Part shown: one piece after another, positions 44,951 through 54,843 of the stretch
Position numbering within the stretch: position 1 is the stretch's first letter
How the letters are laid out: each line of letters opens with the position of its first letter
Source of the DNA: Nostoc sp. TH1S01
GTDB taxonomy: Bacteria; Cyanobacteriota; Cyanobacteriia; Cyanobacteriales; Nostocaceae
Assembly (NCBI GenBank): GCA_018993265.1
Contig: JAGKSW010000038.1
Span: forward strand, 1 to 64,000
Length of the DNA stretch: 64,000 nt
Direction of reading: 5' to 3'
Notes under the pieces: model-generated
Databases searched by the model: none
Told to the model about the DNA's origin: nothing
What the model saw: the letters and a program-made list of their open reading frames with translations, nothing else
Program-made: the position numbers and the translations under genes

Positions 44951-47029
44951 ATGGCAATCCAATCTTTATTAGAAAGCCCAATTATTGCATTTACCATTCT
45001 CCTAACAGTAATTTTTACTGTACCACCAATATTTGAAAAATTGCGATTGCCCGGATTAGTCGGTTTGCTAGTAGCAGGTGTAATTTTAGGAGAAAATGGC
45101 TTAAAGATACTCAATTCAGAATCAGATACTATCAAACTGCTTTCAGATATTGGCAAAATATATCTGATGTTCGTAGCAGGTTTAGAAATTGATTTAGAGC
45201 AGTTTCGCAAAACTAAAAATCGTTCTATAGGATTTGGGACGCTGACTTTTATAGTTCCGTTAATAGCGGGGATTTTGGTTGGGCGTTTATTCAATTTTGG
45301 TTGGAATTCTGCTTTTTTGATTGGTTCTTTACTTGCATCCCACACTTTATTAGCTTATCCAATTGTTAGTCGTTTGGGTGTGGTCACAAATGAAGCTGTG
45401 ACTGTAACAATTGGTGCAACGATTTTTACTGACACAGGTGCTTTGTTGGTACTAGCAATTTGTGTGGGTATTCACGGCGGAGAATTTACAGCCTTGAGTT
45501 TAGCCACACTCTTGGGAGGATTGGCAATTTATTCGGTTGTAGTTTTGTTTGGCTTTGACTGGGCAGGTAAAGAATTTTTCCGGCGTTCGGGAGATGAACA
45601 AAGCAATCAGTTTTTGTTTATTTTACTAGCATTATTTTTGGCTTCTGTAGGAGCGCAAGTTATTGGTGTTGAGAAAATTGTTGGGGCGTTTTTAGCAGGC
45701 TTAGCTGTTAATGATGTTTTAGGACGTAGCCCAGTTAAAGAAAAAATTGAGTTTATTGGAAGTGTTTTATTTATCCCATGTTTTTTTGTCGATATGGGAT
45801 TGTTGATTGATATCCCGGCATTTCTCAAGACTCTCAGTTCTGTTTGGTTGACTGTGGTAATTGTTGGAGCTTTAATTGGCAGTAAATTTATTGCGGCATT
45901 TTTAGCTAAATTATTTTACCGCTACAATACAGCAGAAATGCTAACAATGTGGTCGTTATCTCTACCGCAGGTAGCAGCTACATTAGCGGCGGCATTGGTA
46001 GCATATCAAACTGTTAACCCGGCTGGCGAAAGGTTAATCAATGAAGGGGTTTTAAACAGTGTGATTGTGTTAATGCTGGTGACTGCTATTTTAGGGCCAG
46101 TAATTACAGCGAGGTCTGCTACTGCTCTACAAGTTAGTGAAGCAGATTTTGCAACAGATCGTCTCTCAACTTGGTGGGAGAGTCATGAAAGTGAGGTCGA
46201 AGAACAACAACAGCCATTTACTGTCGTAGTCCCAATTTACAATCCTCAAACCCAGCGTTATTTAATAGAAATGGCTGCATTACTGGCACGTCACGAATCG
46301 GGAACAATTGTACCATTAGCAATTACTAAAGCTCTGATTCAGATGGATGATCCGCAATTGGTGACGGCGCTTGATCAAAGTCAAAAAAGATTGAAGTTGG
46401 CTCAAGAAATCAGTCAAGAATTTAATGTAGAAGTATCGCCAGTAATTCGTATTGATGATGATGCAGCTTTGGGAATTAGCCGTGCTAGTCGGGAACGTAA
46501 CGCTAATTTAGTAGTAATGGGTTGGTCGCAAACTACTGGCTTTCGCGCTCGTTTGTTTGGAAGTGTGATTGATAGTGTGTTTTGGTCTTCACATTGTCCA
46601 GTGGCGGTGACACGTCTGTTGAGTAGTCCGACCAGTATCCAAAGAATTCTAGTACCTGTTGGTGATTTAACGCGACAAACTATCGGTGCTGTTAGGTTCG
46701 CGCAAATTTTAGCTGATGTGAATCAGGCAGAGGTGGTATTGTTGCATGTGAGCGATCGCAAAACTCCCCCAGCTTTAGTAGAAAAATTTACATCACAATT
46801 ATTGGAAATTACCACAAAAAGTCAGTTACAGGTGAAGACAAATATCCAAACAGTTAAAGGTGATGATGTCGCTAGAGTAATTATTCGAGAAGCGCAAGCT
46901 TTTGATTTAGCAGTTTTGCGTTCTGTTCGCTATCGCACAGCCGGCGGCTTAGGTGTGAGTCAAGTAACAACCCAAATTTTGAGGGAGTTGAAATGCTCGA
47001 TTGTATTACTAGGTGAACCTCACTCGTAA
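44951..47029 (+). CDS. CPA2-type cation/proton antiporter with C-terminal USP domains
   Basis: The 692-residue protein has a 12-helix Na+/H+ exchanger domain to about residue 390 (GLLVAGVILGENGLKIL; FIPCFFVDMGLLIDI) followed by two universal-stress-protein repeats (about 415-540, 545-692; ILVPVGDLTRQTIGAVRFA). The exchanger domain moves Na+ or K+ against protons; the USP domains may bind nucleotide and regulate it. It is transcribed alone. Confidence 0.85.
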   Translation: MAIQSLLESPIIAFTILLTVIFTVPPIFEKLRLPGLVGLLVAGVILGENGLKILNSESDTIKLLSDIGKIYLMFVAGLEIDLEQFRKTKNRSIGFGTLTFIVPLIAGILVGRLFNFGWNSAFLIGSLLASHTLLAYPIVSRLGVVTNEAVTVTIGATIFTDTGALLVLAICVGIHGGEFTALSLATLLGGLAIYSVVVLFGFDWAGKEFFRRSGDEQSNQFLFILLALFLASVGAQVIGVEKIVGAFLAGLAVNDVLGRSPVKEKIEFIGSVLFIPCFFVDMGLLIDIPAFLKTLSSVWLTVVIVGALIGSKFIAAFLAKLFYRYNTAEMLTMWSLSLPQVAATLAAALVAYQTVNPAGERLINEGVLNSVIVLMLVTAILGPVITARSATALQVSEADFATDRLSTWWESHESEVEEQQQPFTVVVPIYNPQTQRYLIEMAALLARHESGTIVPLAITKALIQMDDPQLVTALDQSQKRLKLAQEISQEFNVEVSPVIRIDDDAALGISRASRERNANLVVMGWSQTTGFRARLFGSVIDSVFWSSHCPVAVTRLLSSPTSIQRILVPVGDLTRQTIGAVRFAQILADVNQAEVVLLHVSDRKTPPALVEKFTSQLLEITTKSQLQVKTNIQTVKGDDVARVIIREAQAFDLAVLRSVRYRTAGGLGVSQVTTQILRELKCSIVLLGEPHS

Positions 47030-47226
47030 GCTCTGCTCACTTTACTTACAGTATTTCATGAATGTGTAAACTGCTGTATGTTGATTAATTTCTATCGTTG
47101 GTCATACCTCAGTGGATTCCACAAACTGAATCTATATTAGATAACCTAGTTAATATGTTGTCGTGTTCAGAAAGCTTAGATATTTTAGACTTGTTTATGC
47201 TCCACACCACTAGGAAGTTAAATTAA

Positions 47227-47778
47227 ATGCAGAGTTTTCAAGTTTGGAATCAATTAATCAGGTCGAAGTTTACCAAATTATTGAGTCAGACAGTGGCTTT
47301 AGGAGTTGGTGCTGGTGTTTTGTTGTTCAGTGCTAGTGCTAACGCTGCTGAACAAGTGATTTTAAAGTATGGTAGCTTTCAAGGGCCTGTTTCGGTTGCA
47401 GAATTAAATCAGTTTGTGCAAACAGGTAAGACTACCCCAACAATCAGCAATTATTTGCAAGTGGCTAAACAAGACCCAAATGTAGCGCGTAAAGCCTTAG
47501 TCGCAGGGATTAAAGCTGAACCTGCTTTTTTAAATAGCTTGCTGTCTGGTTGGACAGGGCCAATTTTACTATCTCAAATTGGTGATGTAGTGCATCCACC
47601 TGCGGGAGAGTTAGATGCACAGGCGCTAGAAACATCTTTGAGTAAGTCTATTCAGCAAGATGGGGAAATTACTTTGTTAGGCGCAATTCGTCATTATCCA
47701 GATCGTACTGTGGAAATAGAAGGCGATCGCCTCATCCCGGTTTATGAAAGACTTAGCAGTTTAGCAAAAGTTCTCTAG
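47227..47778 (+). CDS. Exported stand-alone DUF1400 protein
   Basis: A 183-residue protein with a signal peptide cleaved near SANA|AEQ (about residue 41) and the DUF1400 pattern (VILKYGSFQGPVSVAELNQF). DUF1400 is usually the N-terminal part of a larger alpha/beta hydrolase in cyanobacteria; here no hydrolase follows. It could be a lid or inhibitor domain acting alone, or a remnant of a longer gene. Confidence 0.75.
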   Translation: MQSFQVWNQLIRSKFTKLLSQTVALGVGAGVLLFSASANAAEQVILKYGSFQGPVSVAELNQFVQTGKTTPTISNYLQVAKQDPNVARKALVAGIKAEPAFLNSLLSGWTGPILLSQIGDVVHPPAGELDAQALETSLSKSIQQDGEITLLGAIRHYPDRTVEIEGDRLIPVYERLSSLAKVL

Positions 47779-47829
47779 CGACTGAGCGCATTGCCAATTT
47801 AAGCCTAAAGGTACCCTCCCCTTGGTAAG

Positions 47830-48195
47830 TTGTTTACGCCTACCGATGGGAGTTTAGCTTGTATTGATGCGAGTGAAAATGCGATCGCCTCTGCTCAAGC
47901 TGGTACAATTCCCGAAGCAACTGTGATTAAAGCACCAAAAACTGAGGGAGTTACACCTTCGGCTGTTCTGGAAACTACTACAGATACAAGTACTGGGGTA
48001 ATTGCCGAGTGTTTTCAAGATGGTAGTAAACTGCGCGTCAGAGTTATTTCTCCAGGCTACAATTCTAACGGGAATGTGCAGTTTCCCAAAGATATTCGCC
48101 AAGCAGGCGATCGCTATCTCGTCCAAGAAATCCGCGAGTCAGCTAGAGGTGGCTTTTATCGCGCCTATGGCGATATTAAAAAGATAAATAATTAA
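47830..48195 (+). CDS. Small hypothetical protein, possible truncated start
   Basis: Begins at TTG with no ribosome site; in-frame stops lie just upstream, so the true N-terminus may be missing or shorter. The 121-residue product has a Thr-rich middle and a basic, beta-rich C-terminal half (KLRVRVISPGYNSNGNVQFP). HIP1 sites occur twice. No family was recognised. Confidence 0.55.
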   Translation: MFTPTDGSLACIDASENAIASAQAGTIPEATVIKAPKTEGVTPSAVLETTTDTSTGVIAECFQDGSKLRVRVISPGYNSNGNVQFPKDIRQAGDRYLVQEIRESARGGFYRAYGDIKKINN

Positions 48196-48197
48196 GG

Positions 48198-48231
48198 TTG
48201 TCATTTGTCATTCGTCATTTGTCATTCTGAC
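48198..48231. repeat. GTCATTT heptamer array
   Basis: Four GTCATTT/GTCATTC units follow the stop of the small hypothetical gene. Confidence 0.8.
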
Positions 48232-48331
48232 TTCTGATACCAATTCACGAAATTACTGATACAAATCTCTTCCTCTGCTCGTCTATTTGTCTCATTTTTT
48301 AAGTCAAACGGTATGACTTCTGAATTTTTGA

Positions 48332-49465
48332 TTAACTAACGTCTCTTGCAGGTAAGGCGACTGTGCGAATTGCGATCGCCTGTTTTCTGCCGTTACGATT
48401 GATTGTAATTTGCATCATGTCGCCGACTTTGGTATTTTCTACCTGTTGTTGCACTTGTCTAATATCTTGAATCGCTACACCGTTAATACTGTCGATAATG
48501 TCACCCGGACGCAAGCCAGCACGGGAAGCAGGAGAGTTAATTGCAACTCCTAAAATAATCACACCTGTATCTTGATTAACTTTTAATCCGGTATCACTTT
48601 GATTAATTTTGGTGCGTAAATCAGGGGTTAACTCTCCCATTTGAATGCCAACATAAGGATGATCTACTCGTCCTTTAGCGATTAATTCATTGGCAATTCT
48701 TTGGGCTGTTTTGATGGGAATTGCAAAGCCTAATCCTTGCGCTCCTTGGATGATAGCAGTATTCATTCCAATTACTTCACCTTGAGCGTTGAGCAAGGGG
48801 CCGCCAGAATTACCAGGGTTAATTGCTGCATCAGTTTGAATAAAATCGACTCGTTCTGTGGGTACTCCTAAATCAGACACAGAACGCTGAGTTGCACTGA
48901 TAATTCCTTGGGTAACTGTATTATCTAATCCTAATGGATTGCCAATTGCGATCGCCCATTGCCCTGGTAACAAATTATCTGAGTTACCTAATTTCACTGT
49001 TGGCAAACCTGTACCTTTAATTCTGACTACCGCCACATCGGTTACACGGTCTACTCCTACTACTTTACCTTGAAGGCTACGACCATCTTTCAACACCACT
49101 GCGACGCTATCTGCATCTGCGATCACGTGGGCGTTAGTCAAAATAATCCCATCTCCACTGATAATAAACCCTGAACCAATCCCCCGCTGTACTTCTTCTC
49201 GACTCGGCACCTGTTCGCCAAAAAAACGCCCTAAATAAGAGTCTTGGGGAGATACTGCAACAGTGCGAGTGGAATTGATGCGTACCACTGCTGGCCCTAC
49301 TTGTTGAACTACTTGCGTGATGTAATTTGCATCTTGATTAGCATTAATTGGCGATGCTGGATTAAGTGTTGCTGTGACTAAAGGATTTTTGACATCTCTA
49401 TTGGCAACACATCCAGTTAATAGCACAGTTAGATAAACTGAGAATTGCAAAATCAGTCGTTTCAT
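48332..49465 (-). CDS. HtrA/Deg-type serine protease with PDZ domain, lipoprotein
   Basis: A 377-residue protein with a lipobox (LLTGC, C19), a trypsin-like domain with H113 (TNAHVI), D143 (TDVAVV) and S220 (GNSGGPL), and one C-terminal PDZ domain (about 275-370). It is one of the periplasmic HhoA/HhoB/HtrA class that degrades misfolded proteins. It is the second gene of a TspO-htrA pair and shares one base with the TspO stop (TAATG). Confidence 0.9.
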   Translation of the reverse strand: MKRLILQFSVYLTVLLTGCVANRDVKNPLVTATLNPASPINANQDANYITQVVQQVGPAVVRINSTRTVAVSPQDSYLGRFFGEQVPSREEVQRGIGSGFIISGDGIILTNAHVIADADSVAVVLKDGRSLQGKVVGVDRVTDVAVVRIKGTGLPTVKLGNSDNLLPGQWAIAIGNPLGLDNTVTQGIISATQRSVSDLGVPTERVDFIQTDAAINPGNSGGPLLNAQGEVIGMNTAIIQGAQGLGFAIPIKTAQRIANELIAKGRVDHPYVGIQMGELTPDLRTKINQSDTGLKVNQDTGVIILGVAINSPASRAGLRPGDIIDSINGVAIQDIRQVQQQVENTKVGDMMQITINRNGRKQAIAIRTVALPARDVS

Positions 49466-49941
49466 TATGGGTTGATGGGGCTATTGAGTTGGAGTAATAA
49501 CCAAGTTAGATAAGTGCCGAAAGGCCCCCAAAGTGCATAAGGAAGAAATAGCCACGAAGCTGTTTGAGAAATTGGCTTAACGACAAAAGCCAGAATATAG
49601 ACCAAAAGCGTTGCTAAACCGCCAACAATGATACCACCAATCAAACTGCGGAGTTCTACCACCACCGGACTGTAAAGCGATGTCAGTAAAGCAATGGCCG
49701 CATAAACTAGCAGCAACCCCCAAGGACGAGAACCTTTCTTGCTGCTTTTCTCCCAAACGATAATTGCAGAAATCGTAATGCAAACCCAAATGAAAGTCCA
49801 GATAAAGGGAATGAGAAACTCAAAGGTTAACCAACTAGGACGTTGCAGATTTTGAAACCAAGGGTCGCGCAGCGATGTGAACAAACTACCACCAAAAAAC
49901 AAAGCTGCTGAAGTTGCTGTAATAATCCATCTAGCTTTCAC
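49465..49941 (-). CDS. TspO/MBR family membrane protein
   Basis: A 158-residue protein with five helices and many Trp, including FIWTFIWVCITIS and PYALWGPFGTYLTW. The family includes tryptophan-rich tetrapyrrole- and cholesterol-binding sensors linked to stress and pigment traffic in photosynthetic bacteria. Translational coupling with htrA via TAATG suggests a shared stress role, which is an inference. Confidence 0.85.
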   Translation of the reverse strand: MKARWIITATSAALFFGGSLFTSLRDPWFQNLQRPSWLTFEFLIPFIWTFIWVCITISAIIVWEKSSKKGSRPWGLLLVYAAIALLTSLYSPVVVELRSLIGGIIVGGLATLLVYILAFVVKPISQTASWLFLPYALWGPFGTYLTWLLLQLNSPINP

Positions 49942-50328
49942 AACGACTCCTGCCAGATTAATACATTTGTAGTTTAAATTGAATCTGCGATCGCTGCACC
50001 TATCCTGAGTCTGGATGTGACTTTACCATTAGCGCGATCGCAACTGTGAGGTAACACTCTTGCACCTTAGATTGAGGAAAAAAGAAAAGTTTTTAGGGAA
50101 ATTGCGCTAAATTATGCTTATAATTTGGCGATCGCTCCCATGTTGATTTTACTTAGCATGGAGCGATCGCGTAAATTTTGCTCTATTTACATTTCTTTAG
50201 AGGCAACTTTAAGGCAATAGAAAACCCTGGTTCTTCGAGATTGAACAACAAGATACCGGACTTTTCAAAAAAGCCCGGTATCTAAACCTCTCAATTTTCA
50301 GAATTGCCTAAATAATAGCAGAGGCAAG
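49942..50328. other. Spacer with two inverted repeats, 387 bp
   Basis: It holds the HIP1-bearing inverted repeat GCGATCGCTCCCATG...CATGGAGCGATCGC at 50128-50170 and the 33-nt palindrome at 50251-50283. No gene is present. Confidence 0.7.
50251..50283. repeat. 33-nt palindromic repeat, copy 2
   Basis: Same layout as 7266-7298. AGATACCGG pairs with CCGGTATCT and CTTTT with AAAAG around CAA, with one A-C mismatch. It lies 46 bases downstream of the stop of the large RTX gene and may serve as its terminator. Confidence 0.75.
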
Positions 50329-53300
50329 CTAAACGACGGTTGTAAAGTTACCAGTTCCTAAAGTACCTGTTAACCCTGTTACTTCAACAATGGCATCAGT
50401 ATTAGCATTAAACGTGGCTGTAGCATCATTAATAGCTACAAAGGTACGGCTACCAAAGGTAAATTGAGCAGCAAAGTTAGCTGCAAAATTAGTAGAATTT
50501 AATTTGGCTGCAATTCCAGTTGCATCCAGTGTTGCAACAGATCCCGCATTAGAGAACCCAGCTCGTGTAGTGGAAACGAGGAATTTATCTTCAATAGCAC
50601 TAAAGTCTGTAATCACATCAAAGCTGTTGAGAAGAGAATCAGCTAAGTTGCGGTAATCAAAAAGGTCAGATCCAACTCCCCCGGTTAAAGTATCTTTTCC
50701 AAGTCCCCCAGTTAGTGTATCATTCCCCCCCAGTCCACTCAGACTATCATTGCCATCTTCACCAAGAAGAACATCCCGATAATTACTACCTATAAGATTG
50801 TCATTTCCTCCCCTACCTTGTAAGTTTAATGCTGATCCGTCCTCTGGGGGAAGTTCTAGGTTATTAAAACTAATACTATCGTCATAGATAGTACCTATAA
50901 CTGATTCAACGTTTCTGACATTCTGACTGTTACTAATTGTGAGAGAAATTCCTGTCGCATTCTGTGAATAATTCACCTGGTCATATCCTGTCCCTCCATC
51001 TATAAAGTCATTAATTCCACCAGGTACAATAAAATCATTCCCTTCTCCAGCATATATTTCATTGGTTCCATTATTACGTCCCGCCAGTAGATCATCACCA
51101 GCAAGACCGTATATTTTAACAGCGCCAACAGTGGGGTTATTTTGAGCAACATAGATGTAATCCCCAGCAATAGTTCCAGTGTAGCTTGCACCACTAACTG
51201 CTACCTTACTGGTATTGTTGCGTGTTTGACCGATAACACCGTGAGACGCATTGTTAGTGAACAAACTTCCAATGAATTCCGTTAATCCAATATTTTGACC
51301 ATTTATTACTGGTAAAAGGTTTGGATCTATATAAATTCTCAGAAAAGTTGAGGGTTCATTTGTTTGGTTGTTGTACGCTACTTCTACACCCGTTCCATTA
51401 ATACCCGACACAAATGTGTATCTATAAGATTGATTACCAGTTAGCTTAGGAAGTGTGATGGTATCTATCCCTGGTTGAAAATCCATAATTTCTACCAAGG
51501 ATCGTTTTTGCGTTATGTTAACTGTTCCCCAACCATTACTTCCCTGTCCTTCAAAGAAATTACCGATAGCCGCTAAATTATTTTGATATTCCTCTATGTC
51601 TAAGTTGTAGTTGGCTTCGATATTAGCTAGATCATTAGCGAGGTGTGCTGTAGTAGCGATCGCATCAATTACCCCATCCGCTAAACCAGTAATATCTGCT
51701 GCCTGTGCTACTGCTGCTGCATAATCAATGCCAGCACTAATAAAAGCGGCACTAGTATCCGCAATAAGACGTTGCTCTCTAACATCCCAATCAGGTTCTA
51801 CTAACAGTTCAGCTAACTCTTTTAGTTTACCTGCATTGAAATCTAGTCCTACTGTACCAGATGATCCTTCAATAGATATGTTGAATATATCACTCCCTTG
51901 AGAACCGTAAACTTTTTGTGATGTAGTTAAGCCATCATAGGATCTGAGTTGAAAAATGTCTGGGCCAAAACCTCCAAGAACACTAATATCAAATTTTTCA
52001 GGTTTTCCCAAAACAAAAAACTGAGAATCTGTATTGTTTCCGGTTGCATTATACTCTTTGATTTCAATAATGCCTCTTAAAGAATAGGTACTGTTGTAAT
52101 CATTCCATTTGCCAGCAGCACCAAAATTCATCCCCACATAATCTTCGTCACCCGCATTATTTGGTTCATTGGTAAAGAAGTTCCTGTAAGTAGAGGTTTC
52201 ACCGCTCACCCACGTGAATTTAGTACCATCTGTAAAGGCTTCTGTAACCTTATCTGTCAGTCCAATCCACAGTTGTTCACTACCACCAAAGGTATTAACT
52301 AGCCAGTCTTGCTCGGCTTGAGAGTTAATGGTGACAAGATTTCCACCTAAACTTTGTGCTTGAGCTTGAGCTTGTTCCCATGTACCAGATCCAGTTAAGA
52401 GATATTTACTGCCGTTCCATTCATAAAACTTGTTTTCAATAATGCCTCTCGAAGAATAGGTACTGTTGTAATCATTCCATTTGCCAGCAGCACCAAAATT
52501 CATCCCCACATAATCTTCGTTACCCGCATTATTTGGTTCATTGGTATAAAAGTTCCTGTAAGTAGAGGTTTCACCGCTCACCCACGTGAATTTAGTACCA
52601 TCTGTAAAGGCTTCTGTAACCTTATCTGTCAGTCCAATCCACAGTTGTTCACTACCACCAAAGGTATTAACTAGCCAGTCTTGTTCGGCTTGAGAGTTAA
52701 TGGTGACAAGATTTCCACCTAAACTCTGTGCCTGGGCTTGAGTTTGTTCCCATGTACTAGAGGTACTACTAAGTCTATAGATAGACCCATTAAACTGGTA
52801 GACAGCATTGGGGAAGGGAAGAGTGTTAATAGTACCGTAAGTATTACTATAGTTTGTGCCAATGGCTTGGGCTGTAGCTCCATCTCTAACAAAAATGTTC
52901 GCACCAAGACCTTGACCATTATTTGCACCAGTACCACCTGTGGCTGAGTTGACAGTAAAAACACTGTTGAGTAGGGTTAAACTTGCCCCAGAGTTGACGA
53001 AAATAGCACCGCCTAGACCAGCGCCACCGCCGCCTCGACCACCATCAGCCCCAGCGACACCACTGGTATCACCATACCATTCACCTCGTTTACCACCAGA
53101 ACCACCAGCACCATTGCCACCGAATTGACCAGCAGTACCAGCACCGCCGCCAGCGCCCTGAAATTTATCTGACCATTTAGCACCAGCACCACCACCGCCG
53201 CCGCCGCCGCCGCCACCAGCACCAAAACCACCAGCACCACCAGCACCACCAGCACCACCATTCCAACTCCAAGCACCACCATTATGGTCGCCACCGGCAC

Positions 53301-54462
53301 CACCGCCGCCGCCGCCACCGCCTACTCCAAAATTACCCACAGCACCAGCACCACCAGCACCACCAACATTACCCTCTACTACATTCCCTCCAGCACCACC
53401 AGATGAAGTAGAACCACCATTTAATCCTCCACCTCCACTTCCAGCTTGACCATTATCACCATTACGATTTGTACCGTAATATTCTCCCCCATTACCACCT
53501 CTACCTGCATTGCCGTTGGCATTACCCCCAACTGCCCGATTTCCGGTAAAGGTCACATTATTAAGGGTGACATTCCCTGCGTTAATAAACAGCGCACCTC
53601 CAGCACCTAAACCACCGCCACCACCATTATTACCATCGCCTCCTCTGGCTAAACCATTAGCAAAGGTTAGTCTAGAGAAAGTAACATTAGCCCCATTCAC
53701 TGAAATAATCTGACGGGCATTTTGACCATTAATAGTAGTGTTACCATCATCAACAAAATTAATGTCGTTACCTGTATTAAGATTGCCGAGGGAACTGTTG
53801 AGAAAAATTGTGCCACTAACGCCAGTTAAATCAATGGTATCCACTCCAGGAGTATTACCAGCATTAATGATGGCTTGGCGCAAAGAACCAGCACCACTAT
53901 CGTTATTGTTGGTAACTGTGATGATAGGGTTATTCTGCTCAATCTCAACAACCTGACCATCCAAAGTCACCGTCGCACTATCATCCTCAGCCTTCAAAAC
54001 CGCTAACTCTTCCTGACTTAAACTCTCCCCTTGCACCAACCTGGCAAAAATATCACCTTCATCCCCTGCTGCATCAGCTAGATTAATTCGTGCATCAAAA
54101 AAATGCCCGATTTCCTCCAGCAACACGGCGGTAATAGCACCTGTATTCTGAGCATTTTGACTAATAAACTCAGCAGCTAAATAAATCTTGCCCGTAGTGA
54201 TCGAAAAAGCACCATTCGCACCATTAATATCACTACTATTCACAATCTCGATGCTAGGGATATCATTAAAATCCCCTTGAGCAAAACTATCAAATAATGA
54301 ATTAGCTTTTACCTGATCAAAACCAGAACCAAATGCAGTCTCCAATTTCTGGCTATACCCTGCATCATTGCGGAAGTTCCTGAGATATGAATGGGTATTG
54401 TTTAACGCATCTTGCAGTATTTCATCAATCTCAGAAAAGTTTAAAAATAAATTGTTGGTCAT
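50329..54462 (-). CDS. Large RTX protein with C-type lectin repeats and Gly-rich region
   Basis: The 1377-residue, apparently Cys-free protein has, in order: a metalloprotease-like start with EEIGH (116-120) where HExxH is expected; a pectin-lyase-like domain (GSLRQAI, about 195-310); a Gly/Ala-rich tract (about 310-480); two almost identical C-type lectin domains with EPN and WND motifs; a helical region; and C-terminal RTX repeats (GGNDNL, LGEDGNDSLSGLGGNDTL). The RTX tail implies type I secretion with calcium folding outside the cell. EPN suggests mannose-type sugar binding. It may be an adhesin or sheath protein. Confidence 0.85.
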   Translation of the reverse strand: MTNNLFLNFSEIDEILQDALNNTHSYLRNFRNDAGYSQKLETAFGSGFDQVKANSLFDSFAQGDFNDIPSIEIVNSSDINGANGAFSITTGKIYLAAEFISQNAQNTGAITAVLLEEIGHFFDARINLADAAGDEGDIFARLVQGESLSQEELAVLKAEDDSATVTLDGQVVEIEQNNPIITVTNNNDSGAGSLRQAIINAGNTPGVDTIDLTGVSGTIFLNSSLGNLNTGNDINFVDDGNTTINGQNARQIISVNGANVTFSRLTFANGLARGGDGNNGGGGGLGAGGALFINAGNVTLNNVTFTGNRAVGGNANGNAGRGGNGGEYYGTNRNGDNGQAGSGGGGLNGGSTSSGGAGGNVVEGNVGGAGGAGAVGNFGVGGGGGGGGAGGDHNGGAWSWNGGAGGAGGAGGFGAGGGGGGGGGGAGAKWSDKFQGAGGGAGTAGQFGGNGAGGSGGKRGEWYGDTSGVAGADGGRGGGGAGLGGAIFVNSGASLTLLNSVFTVNSATGGTGANNGQGLGANIFVRDGATAQAIGTNYSNTYGTINTLPFPNAVYQFNGSIYRLSSTSSTWEQTQAQAQSLGGNLVTINSQAEQDWLVNTFGGSEQLWIGLTDKVTEAFTDGTKFTWVSGETSTYRNFYTNEPNNAGNEDYVGMNFGAAGKWNDYNSTYSSRGIIENKFYEWNGSKYLLTGSGTWEQAQAQAQSLGGNLVTINSQAEQDWLVNTFGGSEQLWIGLTDKVTEAFTDGTKFTWVSGETSTYRNFFTNEPNNAGDEDYVGMNFGAAGKWNDYNSTYSLRGIIEIKEYNATGNNTDSQFFVLGKPEKFDISVLGGFGPDIFQLRSYDGLTTSQKVYGSQGSDIFNISIEGSSGTVGLDFNAGKLKELAELLVEPDWDVREQRLIADTSAAFISAGIDYAAAVAQAADITGLADGVIDAIATTAHLANDLANIEANYNLDIEEYQNNLAAIGNFFEGQGSNGWGTVNITQKRSLVEIMDFQPGIDTITLPKLTGNQSYRYTFVSGINGTGVEVAYNNQTNEPSTFLRIYIDPNLLPVINGQNIGLTEFIGSLFTNNASHGVIGQTRNNTSKVAVSGASYTGTIAGDYIYVAQNNPTVGAVKIYGLAGDDLLAGRNNGTNEIYAGEGNDFIVPGGINDFIDGGTGYDQVNYSQNATGISLTISNSQNVRNVESVIGTIYDDSISFNNLELPPEDGSALNLQGRGGNDNLIGSNYRDVLLGEDGNDSLSGLGGNDTLTGGLGKDTLTGGVGSDLFDYRNLADSLLNSFDVITDFSAIEDKFLVSTTRAGFSNAGSVATLDATGIAAKLNSTNFAANFAAQFTFGSRTFVAINDATATFNANTDAIVEVTGLTGTLGTGNFTTVV
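52062..52387 (-). repeat. C-type lectin coding repeat, copy B
   Basis: Nearly identical over about 326 bases to 52434-52759, at a spacing of 372 bases (124 codons). Confidence 0.9.
52434..52759 (-). repeat. C-type lectin coding repeat, copy A
   Basis: The partner of copy B; only about a dozen base differences are visible, clustered at the ends. A recent duplication or gene conversion is likely. Confidence 0.9.
52990..53660 (-). repeat. Gly/Ala-rich low-complexity coding tract with CCG-type triplet runs
   Basis: Encodes the poly-Gly part of the large RTX protein. Runs such as GCCGCCGCC near 53190-53215 and 53300-53320 are prone to in-frame slippage. Confidence 0.8.
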
Positions 54463-54843
54463 GGTTTTATTCCTTAATTGTCATTGCATCGAAAACTAAG
54501 CACAAAAAAATGTCTGCATTCCTAAAGCCAATTTAGGAATCAGTCTCATCTAAAAGAGGTATATGAACAAAAGAGAGAATATTTAAGTAAGCAACAGTAA
54601 AATTACTTACATTTGATATAACAATATTTTGTTACTGACTAACTTCAGACCTAAAAATTACTGACTTATTCTGACTTTTAACTAAGTTTAATAATTTTTT
54701 AATATTTTTCTTAAAGAGAGAATTTGAGTTAGTGATTTATAAATTGATACTATTATGTTTTTTCTATGAAATACCAAATACATTAAAATGTGCTTAAACA
54801 TTATTGTACGATAGTTATGTAACTAAACACACATTAATGCAGA
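54463..54843. other. Divergent spacer, 381 bp
   Basis: AT-rich, no gene. It must carry the promoters of the RTX gene and of the NB-ARC gene. No specific site was recognised. Confidence 0.5.

Noticed and set aside
51000..51194. Open frames overlapping the large RTX gene and its Gly-rich tract (for example 53013-53318)
   Set aside because: They arise from low-complexity composition in other frames, have biased residues (runs of V, A, L) and no ribosome sites.
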